Of a DNA stretch of 64,000 bases, positions 12,045-23,030 are shown one piece after another (position 1 is the first letter of the stretch; the number at the start of each line of letters is the position of its first letter). Source of the DNA: Siderastrea siderea. Its lineage: Eukaryota; Cnidaria; Anthozoa; Scleractinia; Rhizangiidae. The stretch covers positions 3,520,001-3,584,000 of the forward strand of contig OZ034978.1 in NCBI GenBank assembly GCA_964030785.1, in the 5' to 3' direction. A program made the translations under genes and the position numbers. The notes under the pieces were generated by a model that did not search any database, had not been told where the DNA came from, and was given only the letters and a program-made list of their open reading frames with translations.

Positions 12045-12811
12045 ATTTTACTGGTTTGTTGTATGTAATTGTGTGGAGGCTGTGTTGTTAGGCTTAGATC
12101 TACTGTTTCGGTAATTGAATTGTTTGTGTGACAAACAAGAATATGTGTCCTACACAAAGGCTGCAATTATCTGAACTTTGGAAGCCGCTGTTTCACTCTT
12201 TCTCACCAATTCTAGTTCAAATAACCAAACTTTGAAAGCATTTTGAGATACCCCTTGTTAGACATTTTCATTGGATGATAATCATAACCTCAAATGATAA
12301 AAATATTGTGACAATTATTCCTTTCCAGTCTTCTACTCATTTCCCAAATAGTCTGTCAATAGGGCATTTTCAAGGTGGTGTCATTTGACGTCAGCTTGCA
12401 CAATTCTTGAAGAAGCTCCTCACATTTTTAAAAGCACATACTCGGTGATGACGTGGACCAAATGTTACTTAGTAATCTGGATGTGCTCAAATGAAAAAAA
12501 AAAAAGGATTTGCACAATACCACCAAACAATCAATTAGTTGACAGTGAGTTTTTCATGTAACCTTTGGTGATATTTTTGTAAACATTATGGCAAAAAATT
12601 CACTGAAAGAGACTACAGATTACGGATGGAATATTTACATCGTCTTTGGTGCTATGGATGCACAGATATTTTCTGAGAGTTGCTGCATTTTGTTTTTGCC
12701 ACATGCTCCTTTAGTGGGTGATTCGAAAAGATCAGAACAGTAGCTCACAGCAACAAAATTTATTTCCCTCACTGCCTGAGCCTCACTAGGATTACAATAT
12801 TTATATATTAA
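12045..12811. other. Non-coding 3' region of the CACTA plus-strand gene
   Basis: AT-rich sequence follows the stop codon at 12044. I see no ORF, repeat or clear poly(A) signal that I would rely on. Confidence 0.35.
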
Positions 12812-13165
12812 GGACGTTGCCTCCTTTTGTTACTGCGCATACTTTCTGCGCATCTCGGGATATTTGGGTTTCGGTTTATGACTATGTGGAAAAAGGAGAT
12901 CTTAGCAAGGGCTATCAGAATCGGAAAAGAACGTGGGGTAACCACGCATTTTTCAGAGATAATTGAGCTTAAATTTGGAAAGAAGTTGCCACACATACTT
13001 TGTATTTTAACGCTTTTTTAGAGTTATGGTTGCTTAATTATCTCTGAAAAATGTGTGTTTACCCACCTTTTTCTTTTTGGATTCCAATAACCCTTGTTAA
13101 GATCTACTTTCCCCCCCACAGTCATAACTTTTGCAAAAATACACACGTATTAGGAGGCACCGTCC
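12812..13165. mobile_element. piggyBac-type MITE with TTAA target duplication
   Basis: The left end reads GGACGTTGCCTCCT and the right end, reverse-complemented, GGACGGTGCCTCCT. TTAA flanks both ends (12808-12811 and 13166-13169), the duplication typical of piggyBac-like elements. The interior carries an inverted pair around TTTTTCAGAGATAATTGAG and its complement (12949-13050). It is 354 bp with no coding capacity and is nested in the CACTA element. Confidence 0.75.
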
Positions 13166-13983
13166 TTAAGAAAGGGTAAAAATGGTCAAGTAAACATCAT
13201 CTTAAAACTGCCCTATTGCCTCAAAACCTTGTGAGAGCTGCTGCATTTTACTGGAAGGGATGAAATATTTAAATTGAAACTCAAACTAGTAGCTGAATTT
13301 TCAATGGCTTGATGCATAACCTGAAGTGCCAGACACGTGGAAATTTGGGTTGTTTCCCAAACCACCTTTCCATGTTCAACTGGCTTAAAGTTCTATACTT
13401 TCTTTTTCCTTCTGCTACCATACATAAGTGATGACGTTAAGAAAACATCAAGTTGAGTTTCACTTTGAATATTTGATTCTTCATAAGTGGAGACAAGTAT
13501 AGCTTTTCTCACATTTGTAAAGAAATTGATTTTAATTTGCAAGAAAACAAAGGTTTATTCATACATTGCAAGCATGCGCAAGAAAAGTTTTATTCAGCTT
13601 GCCAGCACACGCAGAATGGTGTCACGGGTCTCAGTTACCACTGCTCTAACACAGTGTGTTGTTTGGCATAAAAAAGTGCATGTGCATGAATTCCTTTGAT
13701 AAACATACACACCCCTTGAAGTCTTCTTATAAATTTTGTGGTATAGCTGTCATTTTGATCCAGAAATTTCTCTTCTGGTTTCCAAAAGAAAATGAGCTCT
13801 GCAATGATCTCTGAAAAATTGCATGCATAAAAATAATAGGTATAGCATCATTTCAGCATGCTTTATACTCTCAAGAAGTTTGTTCCGTTTCATTAAAAAC
13901 ATAAGTAATCTATATTATTATTTGAGAGAATACAACTCTTGTTTTGACTATGTTGACCTATTATAGCATCTTGCAAAAGTACA

Positions 13984-14386
13984 ATTGACTCCCAGTAACT
14001 TGACGGAAATAAAAAAGGTTTGAGTTATCAGGATTTCGCATTATCAAGCGTGAAATAAAAAACAAACAAGGTTTCTTTCTCAGGATCCAAAAATTTAACC
14101 AAGCCACAAGCTTTCGACTCCGTCGCAGAATCTTTTTCAAGTGATGGTGTTGGATGTTTTGTCACGTAATTTAGAATGGTGAAAACCACGTAACAAAACA
14201 TCCGCATAGATCCCCAGGAGCTTGTATCCGTTGTCACAATTCATTGTTGGGGTCTGACAGTGAATTTCGATGGCCTCTCTAATTTGTCTCTTAAAAGAGA
14301 GTGAGATATTTATAAAGAAAATGAGCTAAAAGGCAAACAACTCTTACTATGAGTTACTGAGGGTTTGAGTTACCGAGAGTCAACTT
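13984..14386. mobile_element. MITE with GTTGACTC-type inverted ends
   Basis: The left end (AATTGACTCCCAGTAACTTG) and the reverse complement of the right end (AAGTTGACTCTCGGTAACTC) match over about 18 bp. The 0.4-kb interior has no ORF. It is nested in the CACTA element; the superfamily is not assigned. Confidence 0.55.
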
Positions 14387-16050
14387 TATTTATGTGGATA
14401 TTTTATGTACCTGTACCATTTTGTAAGAATTGGCTGGCCGGACGTTTCTATTTTGTAAATGTTACATGTATCATTTAGAGGAAATGGTCCAGCTATAATT
14501 CTTCAAATCACATTATTTTTGTAAAATGCAAAATGCACAGCCACCCATAAATACTTATACAGACCAGAACCAGTTCATAACATTTAAAACCTGACAGTCC
14601 TAGCCAGCCAGTTCTTGACAATGTTCATAAGCTCCCTGTGGTGTCAATCAAAAGTGTGAATGTGAATAATCATGGCACAGCTTTTGTTTCATTTAATGTA
14701 TGTAGCTACTAGCAATCACAGTCATAAGTTGTGTCCCTCATATCTAAATGCATGGGAACACCCAAAAACATCACCATAAGGACACTTATTCATAGTCAAC
14801 ATTTGTGATCTGTTATTTTCTGGACTGTAAACATTGAGTTCCAGAACTTGCCAGACCACATGATTTCAAAATGGTGTTCCTTCAAGGTGAGATTAGTTAG
14901 TTTAGTCAAAAGGATAATGTCATCTTTTCCAACTTGATCATATAAGAAGCTTATGTTTGTGACTATGGCTGTGATTCTGATCCTCACATTGTTAGTAGGT
15001 ACAGACTGGCAGAGATTAAAAATAATTATTGTATATAGCTAAGAAGGTTACCACAAAAAAGAAAATATTTGCAGCTAGCTGTTTCTTATTTGTTAAGAGA
15101 TTCAGTAGACAGATGATTTTAAATTTTGAATTTTAGAACCTCATCTGATAACTTGGTAAATCTTTGGATATTTATTTCAGAATTAACAATTACGTTAGCT
15201 GTGTGATTACATAACGATTAATAATTTATTGTTGTTTGATTAGTTTCAGATGTGCATTAATTTTATAATTTAAGTTTTTACCAAACAAAAATATGAAGAT
15301 ATTCTATGTAGACTAAAACAAAATTGTAATTATCATCTTTAGATATTGTAATGATGTGCGGTTCCAGGAAATATTCATACCCATCTCACGGATCGAAGGT
15401 CATTGGCAATCCTGAGCAAGGGTGGGGGCAGAGGAAGGGGGAGGGGGGTGTCAAAAAATAAATTTTAAAAGAAAAGTGTGATGCTTAACTGGAATTTTCA
15501 AATGAGTTGGAAGGTGGGGGTTAAAACAGAACAAAATGTCCTGGGAGTGTATAGATATTTTCTGCACCGCACAATTTATAAAGAAGTACACTGTTTGAGA
15601 TTTATCAATTTAAAGGCAAGAGTGTAGTATTGATTTTGGGTATATTCTTTAAAGTTAGTTGCAGTTTAAGACAGTATTGTTTTTTGGATTGATAGTTTTA
15701 AATTGGTGTTTCACATTAATCACAGAATTAGTTTTCTAGTAAATTTGTTGGAAACAATGATCAGGTAAAGCTGTTACACTGTTAATATTCTCTGTGGAAG
15801 TTTAGCTTGTTGACTTAATTATAGTACTACATTCACTGTCACAGAAAATGGATTTGTCTCTTACTATAATATTGGTTCGGTAATGACTATGGGTATTTGA
15901 TGTTATACAAGTATGACTACAGTTTCTCTGTGTTGAGCATGTGCAGACCAAATTAAATCTAACTACTTCATTTAAGTGCATGTGCTCAATACAGAAAAAT
16001 GGTAGCCGCACTGAAAACCCATGAAAATGCCCAAATCTATTAATAATAGG
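14387..16050. other. AT-rich interior of the CACTA element without recognised genes
   Basis: No reading frame here has recognisable features on either strand. A purine-rich G tract lies at about 15420-15450. The short open frames look like chance. Confidence 0.4.
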
Positions 16051-16331
16051 CATCATAACCATGATTCCTGTGGTTGTAAATCATGGTTATGATTCCATAC
16101 ATGATTAACACCCCAATATGCATCATAACCATGATTCCTGTGGTTGTAAATCATGGTTATGATTCCAGACATGATTAACACCCCAATATGTATCATAACC
16201 ATGATTCTTGTGGTTGTAAATCATGGTTATGATTCCAGACATGATTGAACACTCCAATATGCATCATAACCATGATTCCTGTGGTTGTAAATCATGGTTA
16301 TGATTCCAGACACGATTTAACACAAGTCTAA
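16051..16331 (-). repeat. Four tandem 70-bp subterminal repeats of the CACTA right end
   Basis: Units start at 16051, 16121, 16191 and 16262. Each contains an inverted pair, ATCATAACCATGATT and AATCATGGTTATGATT, separated by CCTGTGGTTGTA, so each unit can form a hairpin. Units differ at only a few positions. This is the right-hand counterpart of the looser motif array at 1043-1350. The terminal inverted repeat itself occupies about 16427-16483. Confidence 0.85.
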
Positions 16332-16778
16332 AAATCATGATGATGATTTAAGAGAATAATAAAAATCATGCTATGATTGTTTGGGTACAGATCAAACCCT
16401 AATATGATTTGCTCTGATGCAAAGAGGACAGTAGAATCATCACAAGAATCATTGAGGATGATTCTTTAGTTTGAATTCCTGTGTGATCGAAGCGCTACTG
16501 TTCTACTTTGCGACTAAAAAACTCCGAGAGTAAACTTTTGTCTTCATAAGAAGCAAAATGCACGAAAACATGATAAAAGTGTAAAATACGATCAATTCGT
16601 CAATTACCTAAACGAAGAGACAAAACCGAATCCGCCGCCTTTGGCCGCCATAATTTTTTCCCTTCAGCGTCTGAGTTCGTTGGAACATGTAACATCTGCG
16701 CACGCGTAGGATGCATATCCGCTGACTAGAACCTCACAGATTGCTTTGCAAGTTGTGAGAACATCGTTTGGATTTCAT

Positions 16779-17252
16779 TTAAGGGAATGTATGGGAAGTT
16801 GCTTTCCCCCCCCCTGGTTTGCACGATACGTTATTCTTAAACAACCTGTGGGGTGGCTGATCAGAATCGTAACGCTCCCCCTTAAACGTTCCTTTAAAAT
16901 GTCTGAAATATGGGAATATTGACACCTTATTCCCAATCCACGACAACACCTGTTCCTGTTGTAAAGAAGGAGCTAATTTTGCGATTTCTGCCCAATTAGC
17001 TGCATGTTTGTGGAGCTCCCCTGCCATAAAATGATCAGGATCTCGGAACAGTAGCTCATCTACGTGCCCAACAACCTCTCCCTTTTCAACTAGACGGGCT
17101 TTCTGCCCCAAACGGTCATTTCCTGTCCACTCACTGCTGACCGATACGGGGTTTCCCCTAATGTCTACCCACTGTATCGCACCTGCGCAAACATCAGCAT
17201 TACTGATAAGGTTGTCAAAGTTATCATCTTTTTCCCATGACCAGAATATCGC
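16779..17252 (-). pseudogene. Truncated retrotransposon ORF (region just N-terminal to reverse transcriptase)
   Basis: On the minus strand a TTTAG acceptor at 17254-17253 opens a 157-residue frame. It contains W...I and VLSWIGNKVSIFPYFRHFKG followed by YDSDQPPHRLFKNNVSC. A W..I / VL.WI..GV / F..F.G / YDS..PP..F.N...C pattern is what I know from the segment leading into the reverse transcriptase of DIRS-like elements in cnidarians. The similarity ends abruptly at the Cys near 16810 in a C-rich run, and the frame stops after a few unrelated residues, so the polymerase part is missing. It lies downstream of the gag-like gene on the same strand, as ORF2 would. The DIRS assignment is tentative. 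Confidence 0.5.
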
Positions 17253-17748
17253 CTAAAGGGAAAAAAGGAAAGGAAAAAAAAAAAAGAGGAATCTTATTTA
17301 CATGTACAAAGACCCCGTACAAGTCAGCAGAGAGAGGACAGCTTTGACCCAGTATGACCGGGAGGGTGTTGAGATACCCCGTTTTCAAAACTCTCAACTC
17401 TCTGTGACCAGAGTACAGTCGAAGTAAAATACCGGAAAGTGAAAAGGAAGGGATATTCGCACCAAGGGCAAATCCCAAGAAAAAAAAAGGGAGAAAAGAG
17501 GGGTATTGGGTTTAAGTAGGTATAGAAGCATATATTTATTTCACTCCTCTGTGATGTTTAGTTGCTCACTTGAAAACTCTCATGTAAAACTTTATTAACT
17601 TGACACAACGCCTCGCATCGGATTAAATCAAACAACAATCAACTCCAAGATCCATTTAATTGTACTTGTTACAATCAAGAAAAAAATATATACGTATTTG
17701 TGGAACAAAAGGAAAAAACACGCCTTGCTTCTATTAATTCCAGATTCT

Positions 17749-19636
17749 CTATTGCTTATTGTCCCTAGCGCGACCACGGGTCGCCGGGGGCTTTTGCTGC
17801 ATATCTCTTCTCGCGTAACACCTTGCCATAATGTGGCCGAACTTTCCACAAAAATAGCATTGGACTGGGGCACTACTTCTCATGCCACGCCCCCTGTACG
17901 GAACATCACTACTGCGCCCACGGTGAGACGAACCAGACCATGGGCCCCCTGTGCCCATCGCTTTTTCCACCTTTGCGACAGCTTCATACACTTTAGTGTG
18001 ATCTTTATCCCCTAGAAGGCGTAGAATCAGAGCCCGGAAGTGCTCTTTTGGAAGGTCCACTTTTCCTCTAGCTGTCTGGTACACCAAACGATAAAATTCA
18101 CGTTTCTCATCCTGATTATCGCGGGATGTATTCTGGAGGGTTTCTAGGATGTCTATCGCCTCAAACTTATTGAACTCAGAGAGCGGCCGTGCTGCATAGT
18201 CCAACATCTTCCTTATTACGGCAGCCACTGAGAGCCTTGTCAGTTCATCAAGAGACTTTTGGAGGACAGCAAAGTTTTTCTTTAGAGTCTAGAATAATAA
18301 AAAAAAAAAAAAAGGAAGGGGAAAATTGACTTAATGTACAACATCACCCTCACAGGTCCTTAACAACCCCAAAATAAAGCAAAACCGTGCCATTCTGTGG
18401 TGAACTCTCACCCCATTGCTTTTCTTGTTACCTTGGGGAACTATTACCTATTGCCTGTACATAGTGAACTCGCATCTCTTTTTATGGTGAACTCTCACTC
18501 CATTACTGTTTTCTCATGGTGACCTCTCACCCATTGCTCTTTATCTTTACTATGGTGAACCCTCACCCCCATTGCTCAAATTTTTTTTTCCCACGGTGAA
18601 CTCTCACCCATTGCTCTTTATCTTTACTATGGTGAACTCTCACCCCCATTGCTCAAAAAATTTTTTTTTTATGGTGAACTCTCACCCATTGCTCTCTATT
18701 TTTACTATGGTGAACTCTCACCCCATTGCTCTTTTCATGGTGAACTCTCACCCATTGCTCTTTATCTTTACTATGGTGAACTCTCACCCCCATTGCTCAA
18801 TTTTTTTTTTATGGTGAACTCTCACCCATTGCTCTTTATCTTTACTATGGTGAACTCTCACCCCATTGCACTTTTCCGTGGTGAACTCTCACCCATTTTA
18901 ACTGTTCCTGGTGAACACTCACCCCATTGCCTTTATAATACATATACATTTTGTCACTCAAAGGTGAAGTTTGACACCATCTTACAGCTATTGTTTTGCT
19001 TTGGTAAATTTTCAACATTCTATAGAAACGTCAAACAACTACCAGCGGTACGCCGCCGCTAACAGTTTTGAACATCAATAACAACAACACAACAAAAGAA
19101 TAATAACCGAGCCGATAACAAACATTCCCATATCCACGAGAAAATATACACGCTACCGACGTTAACAACATATAGTCACCCATAAAAAACCCGCCAAGAT
19201 CCGAAATACACTCGAATTACCGATAAGCTTAATAACAACAAACAAAAAAAAAAATGACTAAAGCGCGAGCAATGAATAAGCGGGAAAGCCGAACACAAGC
19301 AAAGAAGAAGACAAATAAAGGGTTGCCGCCCTTGTCCCTGCTCGTAATTTATAAAAAAAGGACACATAAACGACAAACGTAAACATATTCTACCTCCAAC
19401 TCTCCGGGTTGAGCTTGTCCCACAGCTTGTTGAGGTACTTGAGCCGCGGCTTGTTGAATTTCCTGAGCCACGTGTTCGGCCGCCGGCAAAGCGTCCTGTC
19501 CAACAACTTGTTCTTGAGCTACTTGACCACCGGCCGCTTGAGCTGCTAGTTCGTCGGCTGGCTGAATTCCTTGGGCAACCGGTGGAGCGGCTTGAGCAGG
19601 GGCTCCTTGTCCTGCAGGATACTGTACGTCCGCCAT
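17749..19636 (-). CDS. Gag-like zinc-knuckle protein, two exons
   Basis: Exon 1 is 19636-19394 and exon 2 is 18288-17749; they join in phase 0 through a GT-AG intron to encode 260 aa. The N-terminus (MADVQYPAGQ...) is about 80 residues rich in Ala, Gln and Pro. Exon 2 begins TLKKNFAVLQKSLDELTRLS, a probable helical segment, and continues into a Gag-like helical region. A CCHC zinc knuckle follows (CYFCGKFGHIMARC, about residues 224-237) in an Arg/Gly-rich tail that suggests nucleic-acid binding. This layout fits the first ORF of a retroelement; the truncated ORF at 16779-17252 would be its partner. The frame is intact, so it could still be expressed. A host-domesticated gag-derived gene is an alternative. 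Confidence 0.62.
18440..18930. repeat. Intronic minisatellite (ATGGTGAACTCTCACCC units)
   Basis: About a dozen units of ATGGTGAACTCTCACCC plus (C)CATTGCTC and a variable T-rich spacer (TTTATCTTTACT or a T run) lie in the intron of the gag-like gene. Spacing alternates between roughly 35 and 60 bp, giving a higher-order two-unit pattern in the middle. Outer units are more diverged. Confidence 0.85.
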
Positions 19637-19727
19637 TAAATGAGAAAAGAAGGAAACACGAGGAACGGAAAAGAACGATCCGCACCGAACGGCAGTTGAG
19701 CCAAAGTGATAATTTATTCATGTGCAC

Positions 19728-20685
19728 TAATCTTATATGCGTTGCTTTAATGTATGCAGTGTGAATAGTTTTGACAATTAAGGGTAAGGGGTTAATTCCG
19801 CTTGAGAGAACTGCAGGAATTATGATAATTTAAGCTTCCATAAGATTACGAAATCCGTTATATGATGTTCGTCAGCTTTCGACGCGTGACAGTTATTGAC
19901 TTGAGTTCTGTAGCTCTTAATTGTACTCTTTTAGTTTTCTGGCCCTTACTTTAGGCTATAGTTCATAACTCATCGCCAACTTTTCAGCGAGTGGTCAGAA
20001 AAATCTCAGGAGTTAAAAGCTTTGGTTTTCACAAGCCACGCAAATACGAGCGCCAACATAACAACCTTTATTTCCGCTTTGAAACCGGCAACGACGCAAG
20101 CTTAAGCAATCAAAGTTTTTCTTCCCCTTTTAGATACACTAATGTCGCGGTTGTTTTTCTTACGTTTGTATTTATACTTATGCCTAGGCTGCCTCGTTGA
20201 CGTTTCTATTAGGAGAAGGTAAGAAAGCCTCGTGCTATCTTTATCAGCTCAAACTCGTACATGTGTCTCACGGCTAACGTTTGTGACCTTAAAAGTAGCT
20301 GACCTGCTGATTTTTATGTTTGTATGTGCCTGGTACTACAAAGACGACACTCAACACTGAAGAACCGCTTGTACCCAGCGATTTGTCGTTTTTAAACATA
20401 ACGCTTATATCGGTCACAACAACTGAGTAGAAATAAATCTCACTAGGAATTTTCCTGCGTTGTAGGTTTGTTTTTTGTTTGCCTCATCAAACATGCAAAT
20501 AACTGCTGAATTGACATGAACGTTTGTATGCTATAGTTAATTTTAGGACGGAAGATAAGGAGAGCACTTAACCTTTTAAAATCACAAGTTTAATTGGTAC
20601 AGCGCTGAATTCTACACTAAATAATATTTTTTTTTATCAATTAATTTATTGATTTAAGACAAAGACCTTTTCTTAAAGGCTACTG
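19728..20685. other. Upstream region of the gag-like gene; nothing recognised
   Basis: The stretch would contain the promoter of the minus-strand gag-like gene near 19640-19800, but I see no convincing core element. Open frames here are short and without motifs. Confidence 0.35.
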
Positions 20686-20689
20686 TTGA

Positions 20690-22430
20690 TACAATACACT
20701 GATACAGACTTTCAAATCAGCCTGTCGATCTGTACGGTCTGTACGGACAGTAAGAGCGGTAATCGGTCCGCATACGATCCGTTAATTGTATGCTGGAGTG
20801 GGTATGTACGGACCGTAATACGCCACAGCCACACAGGCAGCCAATATACGTATATCTACATAACTCGTTCTATAAAAGCGTGCAGACAAATCACACATTT
20901 TTATTGTCATCAGCGCTTCTGGGTTTTACTGCTGCAACAAACAGCAGACGCGAGTCGACGCACGCCACGCCGGAAACAAGCAGCCAATACAAGTATATAC
21001 ACATAACTGGTTCTATAAAAGTGCAAGCAAATCACAACTTTTTAGTGTGACCTACGCTACTGGGTCTTACTGCCGCAACAAACAGCAGACGCAAGTCAAC
21101 ACACGCTACAGCCGCAACAAGCTACATACATACGGTATAACTTGTTCCGTACAACCTGTACAGACCGTACAGATTGGCATACAAAAGACACATTTTTGGC
21201 ACGGCACGGGTGATAGCTGGTAGTTGTCCGAGGCGATTCATGCTACGGCCGAAACTGATTACCGCAAGTTTGAAACACGTGACTGCTTCATTTGTCCAGG
21301 ACCATATTTAGTCTTTTGGTTAGTTTGCCACACTTTTTGCGGAGATAGCTATTTGCTATATTTGTACGTCTGGCAAACGTGGCAAGTTTCTGTAATGTAC
21401 TGTTGAAAATAAGCTCGTGGAAACATCTTAGAACCTCCAGCGCATTTTTAGTATATGTGATGACAAGAGGGACACAGACCAAGCGCGCGCTGTATTCCAG
21501 AAACGGACTATGGTTTGTGTTTCCTATGAGAAAATCATTTGATTTCCTTCTCTTGGCGTTCTAGGAGTATTCTGTGTACGGGAAAGAAACTGATTAGAAT
21601 ACTTCAGTAACTGAAATCGATAACCAACACGGTCGCGCGTGTGCGTGTCGCTGGCGCTTTCGTTCCTCGCGGCTCGCAGACCGCGCGCACTGATGAAAAC
21701 GAGACACTGCTCGCAGTCTAACTCAAAAGGTAACATACCAAAAGTTCTTGTTTTCCCGGCCACTTTCACTTACCAGTTATCGATGGCAACGCAACTATGC
21801 GAGGAAATTACAACGACACACTTCAAACAGCCGCCAACTGAGCATCGCCTAAATACAGTCAATGAACGAATTAACCATTTCCAATCCACATAGAAACCTC
21901 ACTGATAATTACCTGTACGGGAGACCGAACGTCACATCGACATATGTTTCACCCGCTATTAAGTGAACACCCGTGTTACGATCTGCTAAGCGAAACAGAT
22001 CGCCAATTAGTTTCACCTCACACTCAGAGTGAAACGTGTTGATTGTGATGCAATGAGATGCAATTCACGAACCGTTAACGGATTGAATATTCCTTTTACG
22101 GTCGGTACGGACCGTAAGGATCGACAAACCGTTTCACCCGGCACTCAGAGTGAAGCGTACTGACTGAAAATGTTCTAAGTGTCCTTAAATTAACGGACCG
22201 TTAACGGACTGAATATCCCTTTTAAGGTCTGTACGGACCGTCCAGATTGTAAGCCTACTTTTACAGACCGTTAAAGTTTGTGTATAACGGACAAACCAAG
22301 TTCCACTAATGAGCTGCAATTTACGGACTGTCAACTCTTCTATGCGGGCCGTGTGTGAGGTTCACGGTCCGAACGATCAAAACGGACCGAAACCTTACGC
22401 TCACGGTCCGTTACGGTGCGGGAGTATTGG
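20690..22430. repeat. Repeat region rich in ACGGACCGT motifs, probable non-autonomous element
   Basis: Many copies of the self-complementary motif (T)ACGGACCGT(A) or close variants cluster at 20730-20820, 21150-21175 and 22090-22420, that is, towards both ends. Between about 20829 and 21120 a ~143-bp unit containing AGCCAATA, TTCTATAAAAG and GCAACAAACAGCAGACGC is repeated twice with a third partial copy. In 21950-22160 the phrase CACTCAGAGTGAA occurs twice. Subterminal clustering of one palindromic motif suggests a transposon, but I could not fix terminal repeats or a target duplication. Confidence 0.5.
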
Positions 22431-23030
22431 ACAATCCTCAGGAGCTTGGCGTTAAAATTATTCTCAACCTCTGGATTTTATGTAAAAAAATAAATGCAAT
22501 TTTTAAATTGCGATAATTTCAAATTGCTTACTCTTCTCCTGCGCACCAAGAAGTTAAAGATTCCATCACACTGCTGACTAATCCAACATGGCAGCGCATG
22601 TAAATCAGTTGACGTTGCACACATAAAACCCTGAAAGTGGGCAAAATAAGCGATTGGCGCATTTTAACAGTTAATTCTCAGATAATAGGACGGTTTTTTA
22701 TTTTCACGGCAGTGGATTTGCAGACTATAAAATACAACGGGCAAGTAACACGATCTCTTCCGTGTTTTTATCAATTTTACTTCCTCTCTTCTAAACTGAC
22801 TTTTCCCGTTAAGTTTAATGACAAACCCTTGTGTTACAGTAAGCTACACTAAACCTACAATTTCCAACAAGCCACCTTCTAGGAACTTTGATTTTTTAAT
22901 GAATCTATTTAGTACTCCCCCGAACCAAGAAAACTCAGGAATAAGAGAACAATCATTACGATCTAACTATAACAGAGGTTCTCATTTCTACGCATATCTA
23001 TGTATTTACTTCTTTGAATGCATTTTACAG

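Larger units (their letters stand above)
972..16483. mobile_element. 15.5-kb CACTA/EnSpm-type DNA transposon with TIRs and TGA target duplication
   Basis: The left end (972 onward) and the reverse complement of the right end (16483 backward) both begin CACAGGAATTC and stay similar for about 57 bp, including a shared AATGATTC(G/T)TGTGATGATTCTA block. Each is flanked by TGA (969-971 and 16484-16486), the 3-bp target duplication expected for CACTA/EnSpm elements, whose ends typically begin CACTA or CACAG. Inward of each end lie subterminal copies of AATCATAACC...TGATT, another family hallmark. The interior encodes a minus-strand protein resembling the N-terminal part of animal EnSpm transposases, plus a plus-strand exon set. 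Nested insertions (3749-4123, 6945-9481, 12812-13165, 13984-14386) mean the original element was nearer 12 kb. The transposase lacks its catalytic part, so the copy is probably not autonomous. Two unrelated inverted insertions are possible but would not explain the matching TGA. Confidence 0.78.

Noticed and set aside
18572..19062. Long plus-strand frames reading repeated VNSHPLLFIFTM / GELSPIALYFYY
   Set aside because: These are translations of the intronic minisatellite, with no start context or homology.
19176..19727. 183-codon minus-strand frame rich in Ser/Arg over the gag-like exon 1
   Set aside because: It is an alternative frame of the Ala/Gln-rich exon; the MADVQYPAGQ frame has the start codon and joins exon 2 in phase.
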